Part shown: one piece after another, positions 49,701 to 58,446 of the stretch
Position numbering within the stretch: the stretch's first letter is position 1
How the letters are laid out: every line of letters starts with the position of its first letter
Program-made: the position numbers and the translations under genes
Assembly: GCA_017938925.1 (NCBI GenBank)
Contig: JAGBAO010000012.1
Coordinates: forward strand, 1-64,000
Direction: 5' to 3'
Length of the DNA: 64,000 bases
From: Bacteroidales bacterium
GTDB taxonomy: Bacteria; Bacteroidota; Bacteroidia; Bacteroidales; UBA932
The notes under the pieces: model-generated
What the model saw: the letters and a program-made list of their open reading frames with translations, nothing else
What the model was told of the DNA's origin: nothing
Database searches by the model: none

Positions 49701-49968
49701 ACACGGCGGTGACAACGGTCTTGCATCCACATTCTGGCTACGTGACGGAACATATGTCAGACTCAAGTCTGCACAGCTCGGATACACTTTCCCTCAGAAA
49801 TGGACAGAGAAGATCAATATCGAGACTCTCAGATTCTTCGTCGAGGGACAGAATATCTTCACCATAGACGGACTTCCACAGGGTATCGACCCTGAGTCTC
49901 CGGGTGTGAACAACGGTTATTATCCTCAGCAGCGTCTGCTCATGGGAGGAATCACTTTGACTTTCTAG
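46789..49968 (+). CDS. susC: SusC/RagA-family TonB-dependent outer-membrane transporter
   Basis: A 1059-residue protein. Signal peptide (MKAVLRNLLVMFIFLLGGAAYVTAQ), then a carboxypeptidase-regulatory-like domain (IRGKVTDAEGRPLEGVVVLVEGTT), the TonB box/plug start (EETIVVGYGTQKKSSMTSA near residue 105), plug motif AAIRIRGAQYSAKYVVDG and a 22-strand barrel ending GGITLTF with terminal Phe. It imports oligosaccharides bound by the SusD-like partner 9 bp downstream. The signal-peptide codons contain a G8 run (46836-46843) in frame, a possible phase-variation tract. Symbol used for the family; the substrate is unknown. Confidence 0.95.
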   Translation: MKAVLRNLLVMFIFLLGGAAYVTAQPTIRGKVTDAEGRPLEGVVVLVEGTTNGAMTDINGNYSISSLKKGDVLIFSSLGLADQTFECTGSMSKLDVTMNEDVTYLEETIVVGYGTQKKSSMTSAVSAIKGDDLLKAPSTNVSQLLAGRLTGVSSVQESGEPGLDQAAIRIRGAQYSAKYVVDGFPVDNINDIDPYDIESISVLKDGASAAVYGLQAANGVIIITTKKGSASKPKITYNATFGASMNANFPEFMDGPQFAYYYNVADMMDKLASGAIAAETDYVPYFTKANIDAMLNGDPTDGWDNVNYIDRIFGTGFTQKHNITVQGGSEKTKYFASFGYLGQNGNIDNFTYDRYNIRTNVESQLAKNFKFNIGLSGVLSNRHTPGFNSGGTDANSYVGEAGWLSVANQTIQMHPYLPETYNGLYTASIKANTSLPQSPLAAIYESGYKKTRGLDVSANMSLSYDFPWLKGLQFKVSGAFDYGASMNKNLDTPYDIMGYADGVWKEYADPRGKGSGVKVGEGTSYYQRLTGQASVSYANSFGLHNLELLALGEMIDYKSNNHSAYAKMLPFANLPELSYGLPTDSPISGSSNAWRSAGYVFRARYNWDERYLAEFTGRYDGSYKFAGMAKTRWGFFPSGSVAWRMSKEPWMADMDCIDDFKIRGSVALLGNDNASAYMFLNSYSKYYSDIVYPSYGGGTVVVPGYGDMGVANKDLTWEKNLSYNVGFDLSMWNEKLGMEVDAFYNYIYDMLSSQGGFPPSMGGYYPAVINKNSYDTRGIDVLVSHRNQFYAGGKPFYYGISGTVTFARTRWLVYPDEPNVPENHKVVGRPLGAIMVWTADGLYRTEEEIDNSAWYGTRPCIGDIKYVDINGDGKIDGDDKGFIGRTNRPELTFGLNLNFAWNGIDFNAQFTGGSLFDVSLTGTYYNGYDDNTIWTQTFKENANSPLFLVENAYSIYNPEGTFPRLTLGATGHGGDNGLASTFWLRDGTYVRLKSAQLGYTFPQKWTEKINIETLRFFVEGQNIFTIDGLPQGIDPESPGVNNGYYPQQRLLMGGITLTF
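46836..46843 (+). repeat. G8 homopolymer in the SusC signal peptide
   Basis: Eight consecutive G span codons 16-19 (Leu-Gly-Gly-Ala). A gain or loss of one G would truncate the transporter at once. The run is not needed by codon choice, as Gly has three other codons. Confidence 0.85.
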
Positions 49969-49977
49969 GTTAAGATT

Positions 49978-51669
49978 ATGAAAAAATTACATAAAATAAT
50001 CCTCCTTGCAGGAGTGATCCTGGGAATCACCTCATGTGATTTCCTCGACATGGACCCTACAGACCGTGTCTCAGACAAGGTGATGTGGGAATCTACTGAG
50101 AATGCGGAGTACCATGTGAACTATCTCTACACATACGTATATGACGTTCTCATGTCACAGTGTGCTGCCGGCCTCACCGAGGCGCTGACAGACCAGCTCA
50201 AATACGGCTCATACAACTACAACGCAATGTGCTTCATCCCAAGCGAGATTGCATACGGTGACGCTACCACCCTCACAGCCAGCTATGTCGATGCATATCT
50301 CGGATACTGGGGCTCCTGGTATCAGGGTATCATGAAGGCAAACAATGCAATAAGCAACCTCAAGGCCTTCGGTCAGATGTCTGATGAGGACAAGCTGCGT
50401 CTTGAAGGTGAGATCCGTTTCATCAGGGCTTATCTCTACTTCGACCTTATGAAGAGATATAAGGAAATCATCATCTATGATGAGAAGATGGAGGAATATC
50501 AGAAGGACAAGAAGTTCAGCACTGAGGCGGAAGGCTGGGAGTTCATCTACAACGACCTTAAGTTCGCTGCTGAGAATCTGCCTGACAGAACAAAATCAGG
50601 CGGACGTATTGACCAGGGCATGGCCTGGGGATTCATGAGCCGTGCAATGCTCTATGCAAAGCAGTATGAGCGTGTAGTAGAGGCTGCCGACAAGGTTGCG
50701 GCTCTCGGGTATAGCCTTGAGGCAAACTATAAGGACGCTTATTCCAAGAGCATCGCTGCCGGAAATACGGAGGCTATTCTCCAGTATAACTTCGACAGGG
50801 CCAGTGATGTGACTCACAGCTTTGACTTCTACTACACTCCGGGTGGTGACTACACTCTCTTCGGCGAGGCCGGTGGCGGATACGGTACACCTACCCAGGA
50901 AATGGTGGAGTCATACGAATATGCTGATGGAAGCGGATTCCCGGATTGGGAACCATGGCACGACTCGACAACCGAGACACCTCCGTATGAGACGCTTGAG
51001 CCTCGCTTCCATGCTACCGTGCTTTACAACGGATCTTCATGGAAAGGTCGCAAGATCGAGCCTTATGTGAAAGGTGCAGACGGCTGGATGGAATGGAACA
51101 CAGAGCGTGAGCCAAAGGGAAGGACATGCACCGGATACTATCTCCGCAAGATGGTTGACGAGGGACATGATGTGATTGCGTATTCAGGTGGAACACAGCC
51201 ACTTATCGCCCTTCGCTATGCTGAGGTCCTTCTTAACAAGGCTGAGGCTTGCTATTTCCTCGGTGACACGCACTATCCGGCAGCCAACGAAATCGTCAAG
51301 ACTATCCGTGCCCGTGTAGATCTTCCTTTCGATGGCGGTCTCGCAGGACAGGATCTCTGGAAGGCAATCCGTCAGGAGAGAAAGGTGGAACTTGCTTTCG
51401 AGGGACACTGGTACTGGGATCTCCGCAGATGGGGAGTCGCTCATCAGAAATATCCTGAGGGACTTTCCGGCTACAAGCTTCACGGTCTGAAGATCGAGAA
51501 GAACAATAACGGAACGGATGACGATCCTTCTGATGACATCTACACATACACTTACGTATCTGTTGATGACCAGAACAGAAACTTCCTTCCTAAGATGTAC
51601 CGTTTCCCGCTTCCGGAAAGCGAACTGTCCAGCAACAAGGCTGTAGAACAGTATCCTGAGTGGAAATAA
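49978..51669 (+). CDS. susD: SusD/RagB-family glycan-binding lipoprotein
   Basis: A 563-residue lipoprotein (lipobox ITSC, then DFLDMDPTDRVSD). SusD features: YLYTYVYDVL, the TPR-like helix EGEIRFIRAYLYFDLMKRY near residue 145, LRYAEVLLNKAEACY near 405 and the C-terminal RQERKVELAFEGHWYWDLRRWG near 465. It sits on the SusC barrel at the cell surface and closes over bound glycan. Co-transcribed with susC (9 bp gap). Symbol used for the family. Confidence 0.95.
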   Translation: MKKLHKIILLAGVILGITSCDFLDMDPTDRVSDKVMWESTENAEYHVNYLYTYVYDVLMSQCAAGLTEALTDQLKYGSYNYNAMCFIPSEIAYGDATTLTASYVDAYLGYWGSWYQGIMKANNAISNLKAFGQMSDEDKLRLEGEIRFIRAYLYFDLMKRYKEIIIYDEKMEEYQKDKKFSTEAEGWEFIYNDLKFAAENLPDRTKSGGRIDQGMAWGFMSRAMLYAKQYERVVEAADKVAALGYSLEANYKDAYSKSIAAGNTEAILQYNFDRASDVTHSFDFYYTPGGDYTLFGEAGGGYGTPTQEMVESYEYADGSGFPDWEPWHDSTTETPPYETLEPRFHATVLYNGSSWKGRKIEPYVKGADGWMEWNTEREPKGRTCTGYYLRKMVDEGHDVIAYSGGTQPLIALRYAEVLLNKAEACYFLGDTHYPAANEIVKTIRARVDLPFDGGLAGQDLWKAIRQERKVELAFEGHWYWDLRRWGVAHQKYPEGLSGYKLHGLKIEKNNNGTDDDPSDDIYTYTYVSVDDQNRNFLPKMYRFPLPESELSSNKAVEQYPEWK

Positions 51670-51685
51670 TCAGATAAGAACAATT

Positions 51686-53437
51686 ATGAAAAAGATATAT
51701 TACATATTGATTGTGACAGTTCTCGCTCTCCTGTCTTCTTGTCAGAAGCCGGAGTTCGTGGAACCGACAGTGGAGCGTCAGGGCATTACCAGCCTCACAG
51801 CCTATTTCACTCAGGGAAAATATGTTGAGAAGGAGATGGGTAAGCTCGACCTTAGCAATGTGGATGCTTCGGAAATGACTCGTTATGAGATTCCGATCAT
51901 GTTCTATTATCCTGAAGAGTCTGATGCCGTGACCACCCTTCATATGTCTCGCGTCAGAGTCAGGGCCGAACTTGCCCCTAACTGTAAGATCGAGCCTCCT
52001 CTGACTATCCTCGACCTTAATCTCGAGAACCAGTTTGTGTTCACTAACGCTCAGGGAGAGTCCAAGGACATCGTCATCACCGGTAAGAGAGTCAAGTTCC
52101 AGACAGCTCAGTTCCTGAGTTTCAACCTTATCAACCCTGTTGACTCCTCGCTCGTTGTCGAAGGATTCGTTGATAATGAGGAAAAGACAATCTATCTGTT
52201 CACCATCGATGATCTCGACGGTCTCGTAGTCGAGGCTGAGCCTTGGTATCATGGGTCGATCAAGGATTATGACGTGCTCAGCACCGTCCCTGCGTCCTGG
52301 AACAACGACACGACAGTTGTCGCTGTAGCGCATGACGGAAAGACCGAGCAGGAATTCAAGGTCCTTAAGAGGAATCCTTCCAAGATTAGGTATGGTTTCA
52401 ATGTAAGTACTGTCAAGGAACTCTTCAACGTGGACCCTTGCGTGACCTTCGGTGCCCCTAATTACATGATTCCAGTGTACTCTTCTCTGGCCTTTGTTGA
52501 CGGAAATCTGGTTGTCTGTCATGGTCCTGATTACACTCCTGTATATGTTGATTCCCGTAATGGCTCGAAGAAGGGGGAGATCGTGACAGGAGGAAAGGCA
52601 TTTGGTGCTGTAACAAATGATGAGGCAGGCAATATGCTCTTGTGTACCCATGTCGATGAGTACGCGACTTCATGGGAAATCTATAGGACTTCATCTGTTT
52701 CAGAGGCACCTGTACTGTGGCATACTCATAACAAGAGTGTAGGACTTCCAATGGGAGCAAAGATCAGAGTTTGTGGTAATATAGATGCTGATGCAACCAT
52801 CATCGTGAACTTTGAAGGTGTGGATGGTGTGACTGTTTCCGGACAGTTCCTTCAGATCACAGTCCAGAATGGTGCTGTCGTTAAGGAGGAGGTTCATGAT
52901 CTGTATAATAATTCAGGTCTTTCATGGGGCTCATCTCCTATCAATGCTGCCGGAATCGTTCCGACTAATGCAGCAGGTGATAACGGATGGTTCTATGCCG
53001 CATATTCGATAGACGGAATGTATTGGGTACGTAAGGACTACAAACTCGGCAAACTGATAGGATCTAATGAGGAGTACCCATCACATGTCAACCCGAACTG
53101 TCTGGACAGCAAGATGTTCAATAATGCCAACTATATGGCTCTCTTCGTCTCCCATCATTTCCCTGCATGGGAGCCTCAGAACATCGACCTCTGGCTGTAT
53201 GACATAGGTGACCCTGCTACTGTATCAGGTGAATATCAGACCTCACCTGCGATAGTTGCTTATGACAGCTGGGTGGACTACTATAACAAGACCAACAATG
53301 CCAAGAATGAGACAATGTCTTCATCAGATGTGGTGATTGCACAGTCAAAGGATGGATTGAGGTTATATGTTTATTGCTACGACCATTATGCTGGTGTTCT
53401 TTGCGGATACACTGCAGACTGTGTCAAACGTGAGTAA
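51686..53437 (+). CDS. Lipoprotein, DUF5018-like, SusCD-associated
   Basis: A 583-residue lipoprotein (lipobox LLSSC, then QKPEF). The N-terminal third is Ig-like (residues about 30-225), with ITSLTAYFTQGKY and VITGKRVKFQTAQFLSFNLI. The rest is probably a beta-propeller, with blades such as LAFVDGNLVVCHG, GAVTNDEAGNMLLCTH, DNGWFYAAYSIDGMYWV and SKDGLRLYVYCYDH. Such proteins follow SusCD pairs as surface glycan-binding proteins (SusE/F-like position). The C-terminal part is related in layout to that of the BACON protein at 56202. No catalytic motif seen. Confidence 0.65.
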   Translation: MKKIYYILIVTVLALLSSCQKPEFVEPTVERQGITSLTAYFTQGKYVEKEMGKLDLSNVDASEMTRYEIPIMFYYPEESDAVTTLHMSRVRVRAELAPNCKIEPPLTILDLNLENQFVFTNAQGESKDIVITGKRVKFQTAQFLSFNLINPVDSSLVVEGFVDNEEKTIYLFTIDDLDGLVVEAEPWYHGSIKDYDVLSTVPASWNNDTTVVAVAHDGKTEQEFKVLKRNPSKIRYGFNVSTVKELFNVDPCVTFGAPNYMIPVYSSLAFVDGNLVVCHGPDYTPVYVDSRNGSKKGEIVTGGKAFGAVTNDEAGNMLLCTHVDEYATSWEIYRTSSVSEAPVLWHTHNKSVGLPMGAKIRVCGNIDADATIIVNFEGVDGVTVSGQFLQITVQNGAVVKEEVHDLYNNSGLSWGSSPINAAGIVPTNAAGDNGWFYAAYSIDGMYWVRKDYKLGKLIGSNEEYPSHVNPNCLDSKMFNNANYMALFVSHHFPAWEPQNIDLWLYDIGDPATVSGEYQTSPAIVAYDSWVDYYNKTNNAKNETMSSSDVVIAQSKDGLRLYVYCYDHYAGVLCGYTADCVKRE

Positions 53438-53442
53438 TAGTT

Positions 53443-54654
53443 ATGAGGAACATGATTGACTTTCTTCTGGCGGTTCTGCTGCTTTGTCCTTTCTATTCAT
53501 GCGACGATGTCAAGGAGTATCCTTGGAACGACGCGTGGGATCAGACAGAGCAGGAGACTCCGGAGGATTCGGAAAACACAGACTCTACGGAGGATCCTTC
53601 AGATCCGGAAACCCCAGGCGACTCTGAAGATCCGGAAACACCACAGGAACCGGAAACTCCGGAAGAACCTGTCGAGCCTGAAGAGCCCGAGACTCCGGTT
53701 GAACCGGAAGAACCAGAAACTCCTGTCGAGCCGGAGACTCCTCAGCAGCCTGGAGAGCCTCTCACTCTTGAATGGACTGATGTGTCGGAATCTTTCGGAA
53801 CCCTTCCGTCATACATCACCGTGAAGAAGTCCACTTCCGCCATTTCCGGCAAGAAGACTCTGATCTATGTCGCTGAAGCCGATCTGGCTCAGGCTCAGTG
53901 GGATGTGTGGAGTGTGAAGATAAAGGCAAATGATGGCAACCTGACTGAAGCTACAGACGACTCATACAAGACTCCTTCACAGGTCTATGCGGACGGCTCG
54001 TGGCCGGTCGTGATCAACGGAGGTTATTTCTATTCCCAGGGAGGACAGAACTACACGGCAAGCCTTGCTGTCAGCAACTCCGAAGCTCTTGCCTACAATA
54101 TCGGCTATGAGTATGATGACGCTGGCAAGATGCTCTATCCGACAAGGGCTGTATTCTGTCAGACGAAGGACGGCGAGTATGATGCCTGCTGGACCTATAC
54201 CATCTGGAATAGAACAACTTATGTATATTCTTCACCGTCAAAAGATCAGACAAAAGTCCCGACGCCGACATATCCTTCTTCCACCGGTGAGTTCAGGATG
54301 CAGACTGCTGTCGGAGGTGGTCCTGTGCTGATTGATAACGGTAAATGTGTAAATACATATAAAGAAGAAGTTTTCTACGGAATTGGTCCGGAGAGTTCAC
54401 AGCCGAGAACGGCAATCGGCGTGACTGCCGACAGTAAGATGATGTTATTTGTCTGTGAAGGTCGAGAAATGACAACCGGAGTCGCTGGACTCACTACAGC
54501 TGAAGTCGCAGGTGTGCTTATGGGTCTTGGTTGCGTCGAGGCCATAAATCTCGACGGCGGTGGCTCAAGCTGCATGCTTGTGAACGGTCAGGAGACAATC
54601 AAGGTGTCTGACGGAAGCCAGAGGGCTGTTGCCAGCACCGTAATGCTTAAATAA
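53443..54654 (+). CDS. Surface phosphodiester glycosidase (NAGPA domain)
   Basis: A 403-residue lipoprotein. Lipobox YSC, then DDVKEYPWNDAWDQTEQE and an acidic Pro-Glu-rich spacer of about 75 residues (repeats of ETP, EEP and PEEPETPVEP) that lifts the enzyme off the membrane. The catalytic NAGPA domain (PF09992, residues about 125-403) has VINGGYFY, AVGGGPVLIDNGK, PRTAIGVTADSKMMLFVCEGR and the signature AINLDGGGSSCMLVNGQ near 368. In mammals this fold removes GlcNAc from GlcNAc-1-phospho-mannose; bacterial homologues are phosphodiester glycosidases. Its leader is nearly the same as that of the next gene. Confidence 0.85.
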   Translation: MRNMIDFLLAVLLLCPFYSCDDVKEYPWNDAWDQTEQETPEDSENTDSTEDPSDPETPGDSEDPETPQEPETPEEPVEPEEPETPVEPEEPETPVEPETPQQPGEPLTLEWTDVSESFGTLPSYITVKKSTSAISGKKTLIYVAEADLAQAQWDVWSVKIKANDGNLTEATDDSYKTPSQVYADGSWPVVINGGYFYSQGGQNYTASLAVSNSEALAYNIGYEYDDAGKMLYPTRAVFCQTKDGEYDACWTYTIWNRTTYVYSSPSKDQTKVPTPTYPSSTGEFRMQTAVGGGPVLIDNGKCVNTYKEEVFYGIGPESSQPRTAIGVTADSKMMLFVCEGREMTTGVAGLTTAEVAGVLMGLGCVEAINLDGGGSSCMLVNGQETIKVSDGSQRAVASTVMLK

Positions 54655-54656
54655 GT

Positions 54657-56195
54657 ATGATACATTTGAGGAACATATTATTTGCACTATCCCTTCTTCT
54701 CATGATATCCTGCGAGGATGTCAAGGAGTATCCATGGAACGACGCATGGAATCAGACAGAGCAGGAGTCTCCTGAAGACTCTGGAAATGAAGATGATCCA
54801 GAGAACCCGGAGAATCCGACTGATCCGGAAAATCCGGAGAATCCTGCTGACCCGGAAAATCCTGATGATCCGACAGATCCGGAAAACCCTGAAAATCCTG
54901 TTGACCCGGAGAATCCAGAGGTTGATCCTGTGGTAACGGGAGCAAAGGCCAGAATGGTCTGGATCGATGCTGCTGCCAATTTCAGATATTATGCTAATGA
55001 TCAGGAGCAGATCAAATCCGATATGCAGCGTCTCAAGGATATAGGATTCACAGGTGTAGTTGTGGATGTCCGCCCCACCAATACTGGAGTTCTTTTCGCT
55101 TCTTCGAAAGAGCCTGCTCTGACCAAGGTTGATGCCTGGGTCGGTGGAAGTTATGTATGGGTGGAAAGAACGGAGTCGTTTGATTATCTGCAGGCTTTCA
55201 TCGATGCGGGAAAGGAGGCAGGACTTGATGTCTATGCAAGCATCAATACGATGGTGGGAGGATGCAACCTTCCATACGGCCTGGGCAAGGTGGGAATGCT
55301 TTATGACAATCCGGACAGAAAGTCGTGGGCCAATGTGATCAATACATCAGATGGCCTTGTCAACACCCTGGATATGTCCGGCTCTGGCACCAAGTTCCTG
55401 AATCCGGCTAATGACCAGGTCGTGACCTATCTCACTGATCTTCTTGCGGACCTGGCGGAATATGACCTAACTGGAATCATCCTTGACCGTTGCAGGTATG
55501 ATGACAATGATCTTTTAAGTGACTTCTCCGACGTGTCCAGAACTAAGTTTGAGGCGTATCTTGGCAAGACCGTGTCTGAATGGCCGATAGATTTCACCTA
55601 CAACGATGACGGATATATTGTCAATGTGACCGACCTTCAGGCAAAGTGGATGGCGTTCCGTGCAAAGAACATCCATGACTTTGTGGAGAAGGCATCAGCA
55701 AGAGTCCATACCGTCAACCCGGACATCCGTTTCGGTGCATATGTGGGAGGATGGTACAGTTCCTACTATCTCTCAGGAGTTAACTGGGCAAGCCCGAACT
55801 ATAATGCACGCAACTCATATGGCTGGGCACCTGATGATTACAGCAGTTACGGCTATGCAGATCATTGTGATATCATGATTATAGGTGCATATGCCTCGAC
55901 CTCCAAGGTGTACGGAAATGGCGAGTGGTCCATGCAGGGATTCTGCAAGCAGGCTGAAAGGCTTTTTGCCGGGGATGTGCCGTTTGTGGGCGGTCCGGAC
56001 ATAGGAAACTCGACTGGCTTCACCAGCGGTGGGCAGGGAAGTCTGATGCCGTCAATTGTTGATGCATGCATAAACGCATCCACTGAAGGAATGTTCTTCT
56101 TCGACCTCTGTCATATCAGAATGTTTGACTACTGGGACGACATAAAGACAGCATTCGATCAATATCTTAACACTTTAAATACTAACCCTAATTAA
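54657..56195 (+). CDS. GHL10-like surface glycoside hydrolase (2) with repeat spacer
   Basis: A 512-residue lipoprotein. Leader SCEDVKEYPWNDAWNQTEQE is almost identical to that of the preceding gene. A spacer of about 55 residues follows, made of short PENPEN and PDDPTD repeats, itself a microsatellite-like DNA tract (54770-54930). The catalytic-type domain has MVWIDAAANFRYYAND, RLKDIGFTGVVVDVRP near residue 132, GLDVYASINTMVGG near 190, DLTGIILDRCRYDDND near 270 and NPDIRFGAYVGGWYSSYY near 355, i.e. the same TIM-barrel type as the gene at 45416. Predicted glycosidase, unproven. Confidence 0.78.
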   Translation: MIHLRNILFALSLLLMISCEDVKEYPWNDAWNQTEQESPEDSGNEDDPENPENPTDPENPENPADPENPDDPTDPENPENPVDPENPEVDPVVTGAKARMVWIDAAANFRYYANDQEQIKSDMQRLKDIGFTGVVVDVRPTNTGVLFASSKEPALTKVDAWVGGSYVWVERTESFDYLQAFIDAGKEAGLDVYASINTMVGGCNLPYGLGKVGMLYDNPDRKSWANVINTSDGLVNTLDMSGSGTKFLNPANDQVVTYLTDLLADLAEYDLTGIILDRCRYDDNDLLSDFSDVSRTKFEAYLGKTVSEWPIDFTYNDDGYIVNVTDLQAKWMAFRAKNIHDFVEKASARVHTVNPDIRFGAYVGGWYSSYYLSGVNWASPNYNARNSYGWAPDDYSSYGYADHCDIMIIGAYASTSKVYGNGEWSMQGFCKQAERLFAGDVPFVGGPDIGNSTGFTSGGQGSLMPSIVDACINASTEGMFFFDLCHIRMFDYWDDIKTAFDQYLNTLNTNPN

Positions 56196-56201
56196 TTCAT
56201 T

Positions 56202-58352
56202 ATGAAAAGAATCGCTTTATTTCTTGCGATAGCAGCAGCTGCCATCGCATGTACAAATGAAGAGACTGTCACCCCTGAACTCAAGGTGACGTCAGAAACA
56301 GCGGATCTCGTTATCCCTACAGAGGGTGGCGAGCTCACATTGACGTTCAACGTGAACGTGGACTGGACAGCTGAGGTGAAGGAAGCTGAGGCTAAGGAAT
56401 GGTGCTCGCTTTCTCCAGCATCTGGAAAGCCAGGTGACAACACTCTCAAGGTTATCGCTCTTGAGAACGAAGGAACAGAGAACCGTACGGTTACGGTTGT
56501 CCTCAGAGCTCTTGAGGCTACTCAGGAAATCGTTGTGACCCAGCTCCAGAAGGATGCTCTCGTGCTCACTGGAAAGAAGGAGTTCGAGGTTGCTTATCAG
56601 GGCCAGAACCTCGAGTTCGCAGTTTCACACAACTCTGAGCTGAAGGCAACTGCTGATGTTCCATGGATCACAGAGGTCAAGGCTAAAGCTGTTGAAGAGT
56701 CAAAGCTCACTTTCGCTGTCGCTGCCAACACTGGCGAGGCAAGAACCGGAAAGATCACTTTCGAGGCAGGTTCCCTCAAGGAAGTCGTTACAGTAAAGCA
56801 GGCTGCCTGGGCACTTGAGTTCACTGTCACTCCTGCTGAGACAGCAAAGACATTTGAGGCTGAAGGCGGTGAGTACGAGGTGACTGTAGCTGCTAACGTC
56901 GAGTACACAGTGACGGTTCCTGAGAATGACTGGCTCACAGTTACTGATGCAGAAGGTGTATATACTTTCACAGCAGCGGCAAACACTACTCCTGCTACTC
57001 GCGAGATTGAGGTGAAGATCGCACCGAAGGATGAGAAGCACGCCGAGGCAGCAGTCGCTATCAAGATGAATCAGAAGGGCGCTGGTGCTAAGCTTGTGGT
57101 AACCCCTGAGGAGGCAGAGAAGTGGTTCGATTGCGCTGCCGCTACGTTCGAACTTACTGTTGACACTAACCTTGAAGTTGAAATCACTTACGGCTGGGAT
57201 GCAGAAGGTATTCAGCCATGGATATCATATACAGAGGCTGCAGGTGTCTATACTTTTGCAGTTGAGGCAAATGCTGGATGGGATCTTAGGTCTGCGTTCG
57301 TTTATATTACTCCGAAGGATGAGGCTTATGCAGATATGCAGGTAGCTCTCAGTGTGTTCCAGACAGGACATGCAAATAAACTTTGGTCTAAGGAAGTAAA
57401 GGCTATTGATGGCTACGATCCTACTCAGAAAGTCCGTCTTGCAAAATATGGCGAAAAACTGCTTCTTGCCAACACTACAAAGGTATTTGTTATGAATCCT
57501 TTAACAGGCGAAGTAGAAAGTACTATCCCTATGCCTGAAGGAGTGACAGCACATAGCGTTTTAGTTGATGATGCCGGTAACTTTATGATTGCTGCTGACG
57601 GAGGAGTAGGTGCTGAGATGGCTCTTTATCTTATACCAGACCCAACTGCTCCTGCACCTGAGGTTTTACTCACATATAATACAGGAAGCTATTATGCTAC
57701 TGATACTGGTAATTTCCGTGTAAAAGGAAATGTAAAGGGTAACGCAGTAATCACTGCAACTGCTTCCGCTGGGGCTGGTGGAGCTGCTATAATGTGGGAA
57801 GTCATTGATGGAAAATGCAGTTCATCGTCATGGACAAGTGTTCCTTATACAGGATGGAATGTTAGTAGAGTTTGTGTCGCTCCTGCTGGCTCAACGCTAT
57901 CAGATGGTCTCTTCTATATTGGTTACGGTGATGTTGCTGATCCTAAGATCTACGACCTCTATTATACTGCATCTCCAGTGAAAAACGCTGCTTCTGAATG
58001 GACTGTTTCTTATGTTACCGGTGCATCATGGATGGAAAACTTTAACTGTATATCAACCGCAGAATGGAAAGGTAACAAATATGCTGCCTTCGTTATGGGA
58101 TGTCTGTTTAATTACGATTCTGCTGACGCAGTTCTTCTGAATGTAAATAATCCTGCACCTGCTGAGCATTTGTATACGCATCACGGAGACGGAGATGCAA
58201 ATTGGGATTGGAGTTTGGATCCAGCTGTCAACAACTCTTATACAAATGCAGGACCTTATAGTGATGTTCTCCTCGTTCCTACCGAAGATGCTCTCTTGAT
58301 GGTTTATGTCGACAGTCAGTACGGCGCAATGGCTTGCATTGCAATCCAGTAA
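56202..58352 (+). CDS. BACON-domain lipoprotein with beta-propeller-like C-terminus
   Basis: A 716-residue lipoprotein (lipobox AIAC at 17). Four BACON/Ig-like domains lie in tandem at about residues 25-112, 115-200, 203-290 and 292-385, each with a strand like TADVPWITEV or NDWLTVTDAEG and closing VVTVKQAA or IKMNQKG. The C-terminal 330 residues (VKAIDGYDPTQKVRLAKYG, SVLVDDAGNFMIAADGG, KGNVKGNAVITATASAG) look like the propeller of the 51686 protein. Probably a surface glycan-binding protein: BACON domains act as spacers and the propeller as binding module. Last gene before a strong terminator. Confidence 0.75.
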   Translation: MKRIALFLAIAAAAIACTNEETVTPELKVTSETADLVIPTEGGELTLTFNVNVDWTAEVKEAEAKEWCSLSPASGKPGDNTLKVIALENEGTENRTVTVVLRALEATQEIVVTQLQKDALVLTGKKEFEVAYQGQNLEFAVSHNSELKATADVPWITEVKAKAVEESKLTFAVAANTGEARTGKITFEAGSLKEVVTVKQAAWALEFTVTPAETAKTFEAEGGEYEVTVAANVEYTVTVPENDWLTVTDAEGVYTFTAAANTTPATREIEVKIAPKDEKHAEAAVAIKMNQKGAGAKLVVTPEEAEKWFDCAAATFELTVDTNLEVEITYGWDAEGIQPWISYTEAAGVYTFAVEANAGWDLRSAFVYITPKDEAYADMQVALSVFQTGHANKLWSKEVKAIDGYDPTQKVRLAKYGEKLLLANTTKVFVMNPLTGEVESTIPMPEGVTAHSVLVDDAGNFMIAADGGVGAEMALYLIPDPTAPAPEVLLTYNTGSYYATDTGNFRVKGNVKGNAVITATASAGAGGAAIMWEVIDGKCSSSSWTSVPYTGWNVSRVCVAPAGSTLSDGLFYIGYGDVADPKIYDLYYTASPVKNAASEWTVSYVTGASWMENFNCISTAEWKGNKYAAFVMGCLFNYDSADAVLLNVNNPAPAEHLYTHHGDGDANWDWSLDPAVNNSYTNAGPYSDVLLVPTEDALLMVYVDSQYGAMACIAIQ

Positions 58353-58364
58353 TGTTTTCTGATT

Positions 58365-58393
58365 ATGCAGTCGGAAAAATCTTCCGACTGCAT
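58365..58393 (+). terminator. Terminator of the SusCD operon
   Basis: ATGCAGTCGGAA / TTCCGACTGCAT, a perfect 12 bp stem with a 5-base loop, 13 bp after the stop of the BACON gene. CAAATAATTTTAT follows. Confidence 0.75.
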
Positions 58394-58405
58394 CAAATAA
58401 TTTTA

Positions 58406-58413
58406 TAACTTTG
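58406..58413 (+). promoter_or_regulatory. Promoter -7 element of the epimerase gene
   Basis: TAACTTTG, exact TAnnTTTG, 34 bp upstream of the AGE epimerase ATG and just behind the operon terminator, so the epimerase can be expressed separately. No clear -33 box. Confidence 0.55.
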
Positions 58414-58446
58414 AGCGATTGACTAAAATCGTTAAACCACAATAAT

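Noticed and set aside
51590-52651. 353-codon minus-strand frame spanning the SusD end and the DUF5018-like gene
   Set aside because: Crosses the boundary between two well-supported plus-strand genes with signal peptides; no motif and no promoter.
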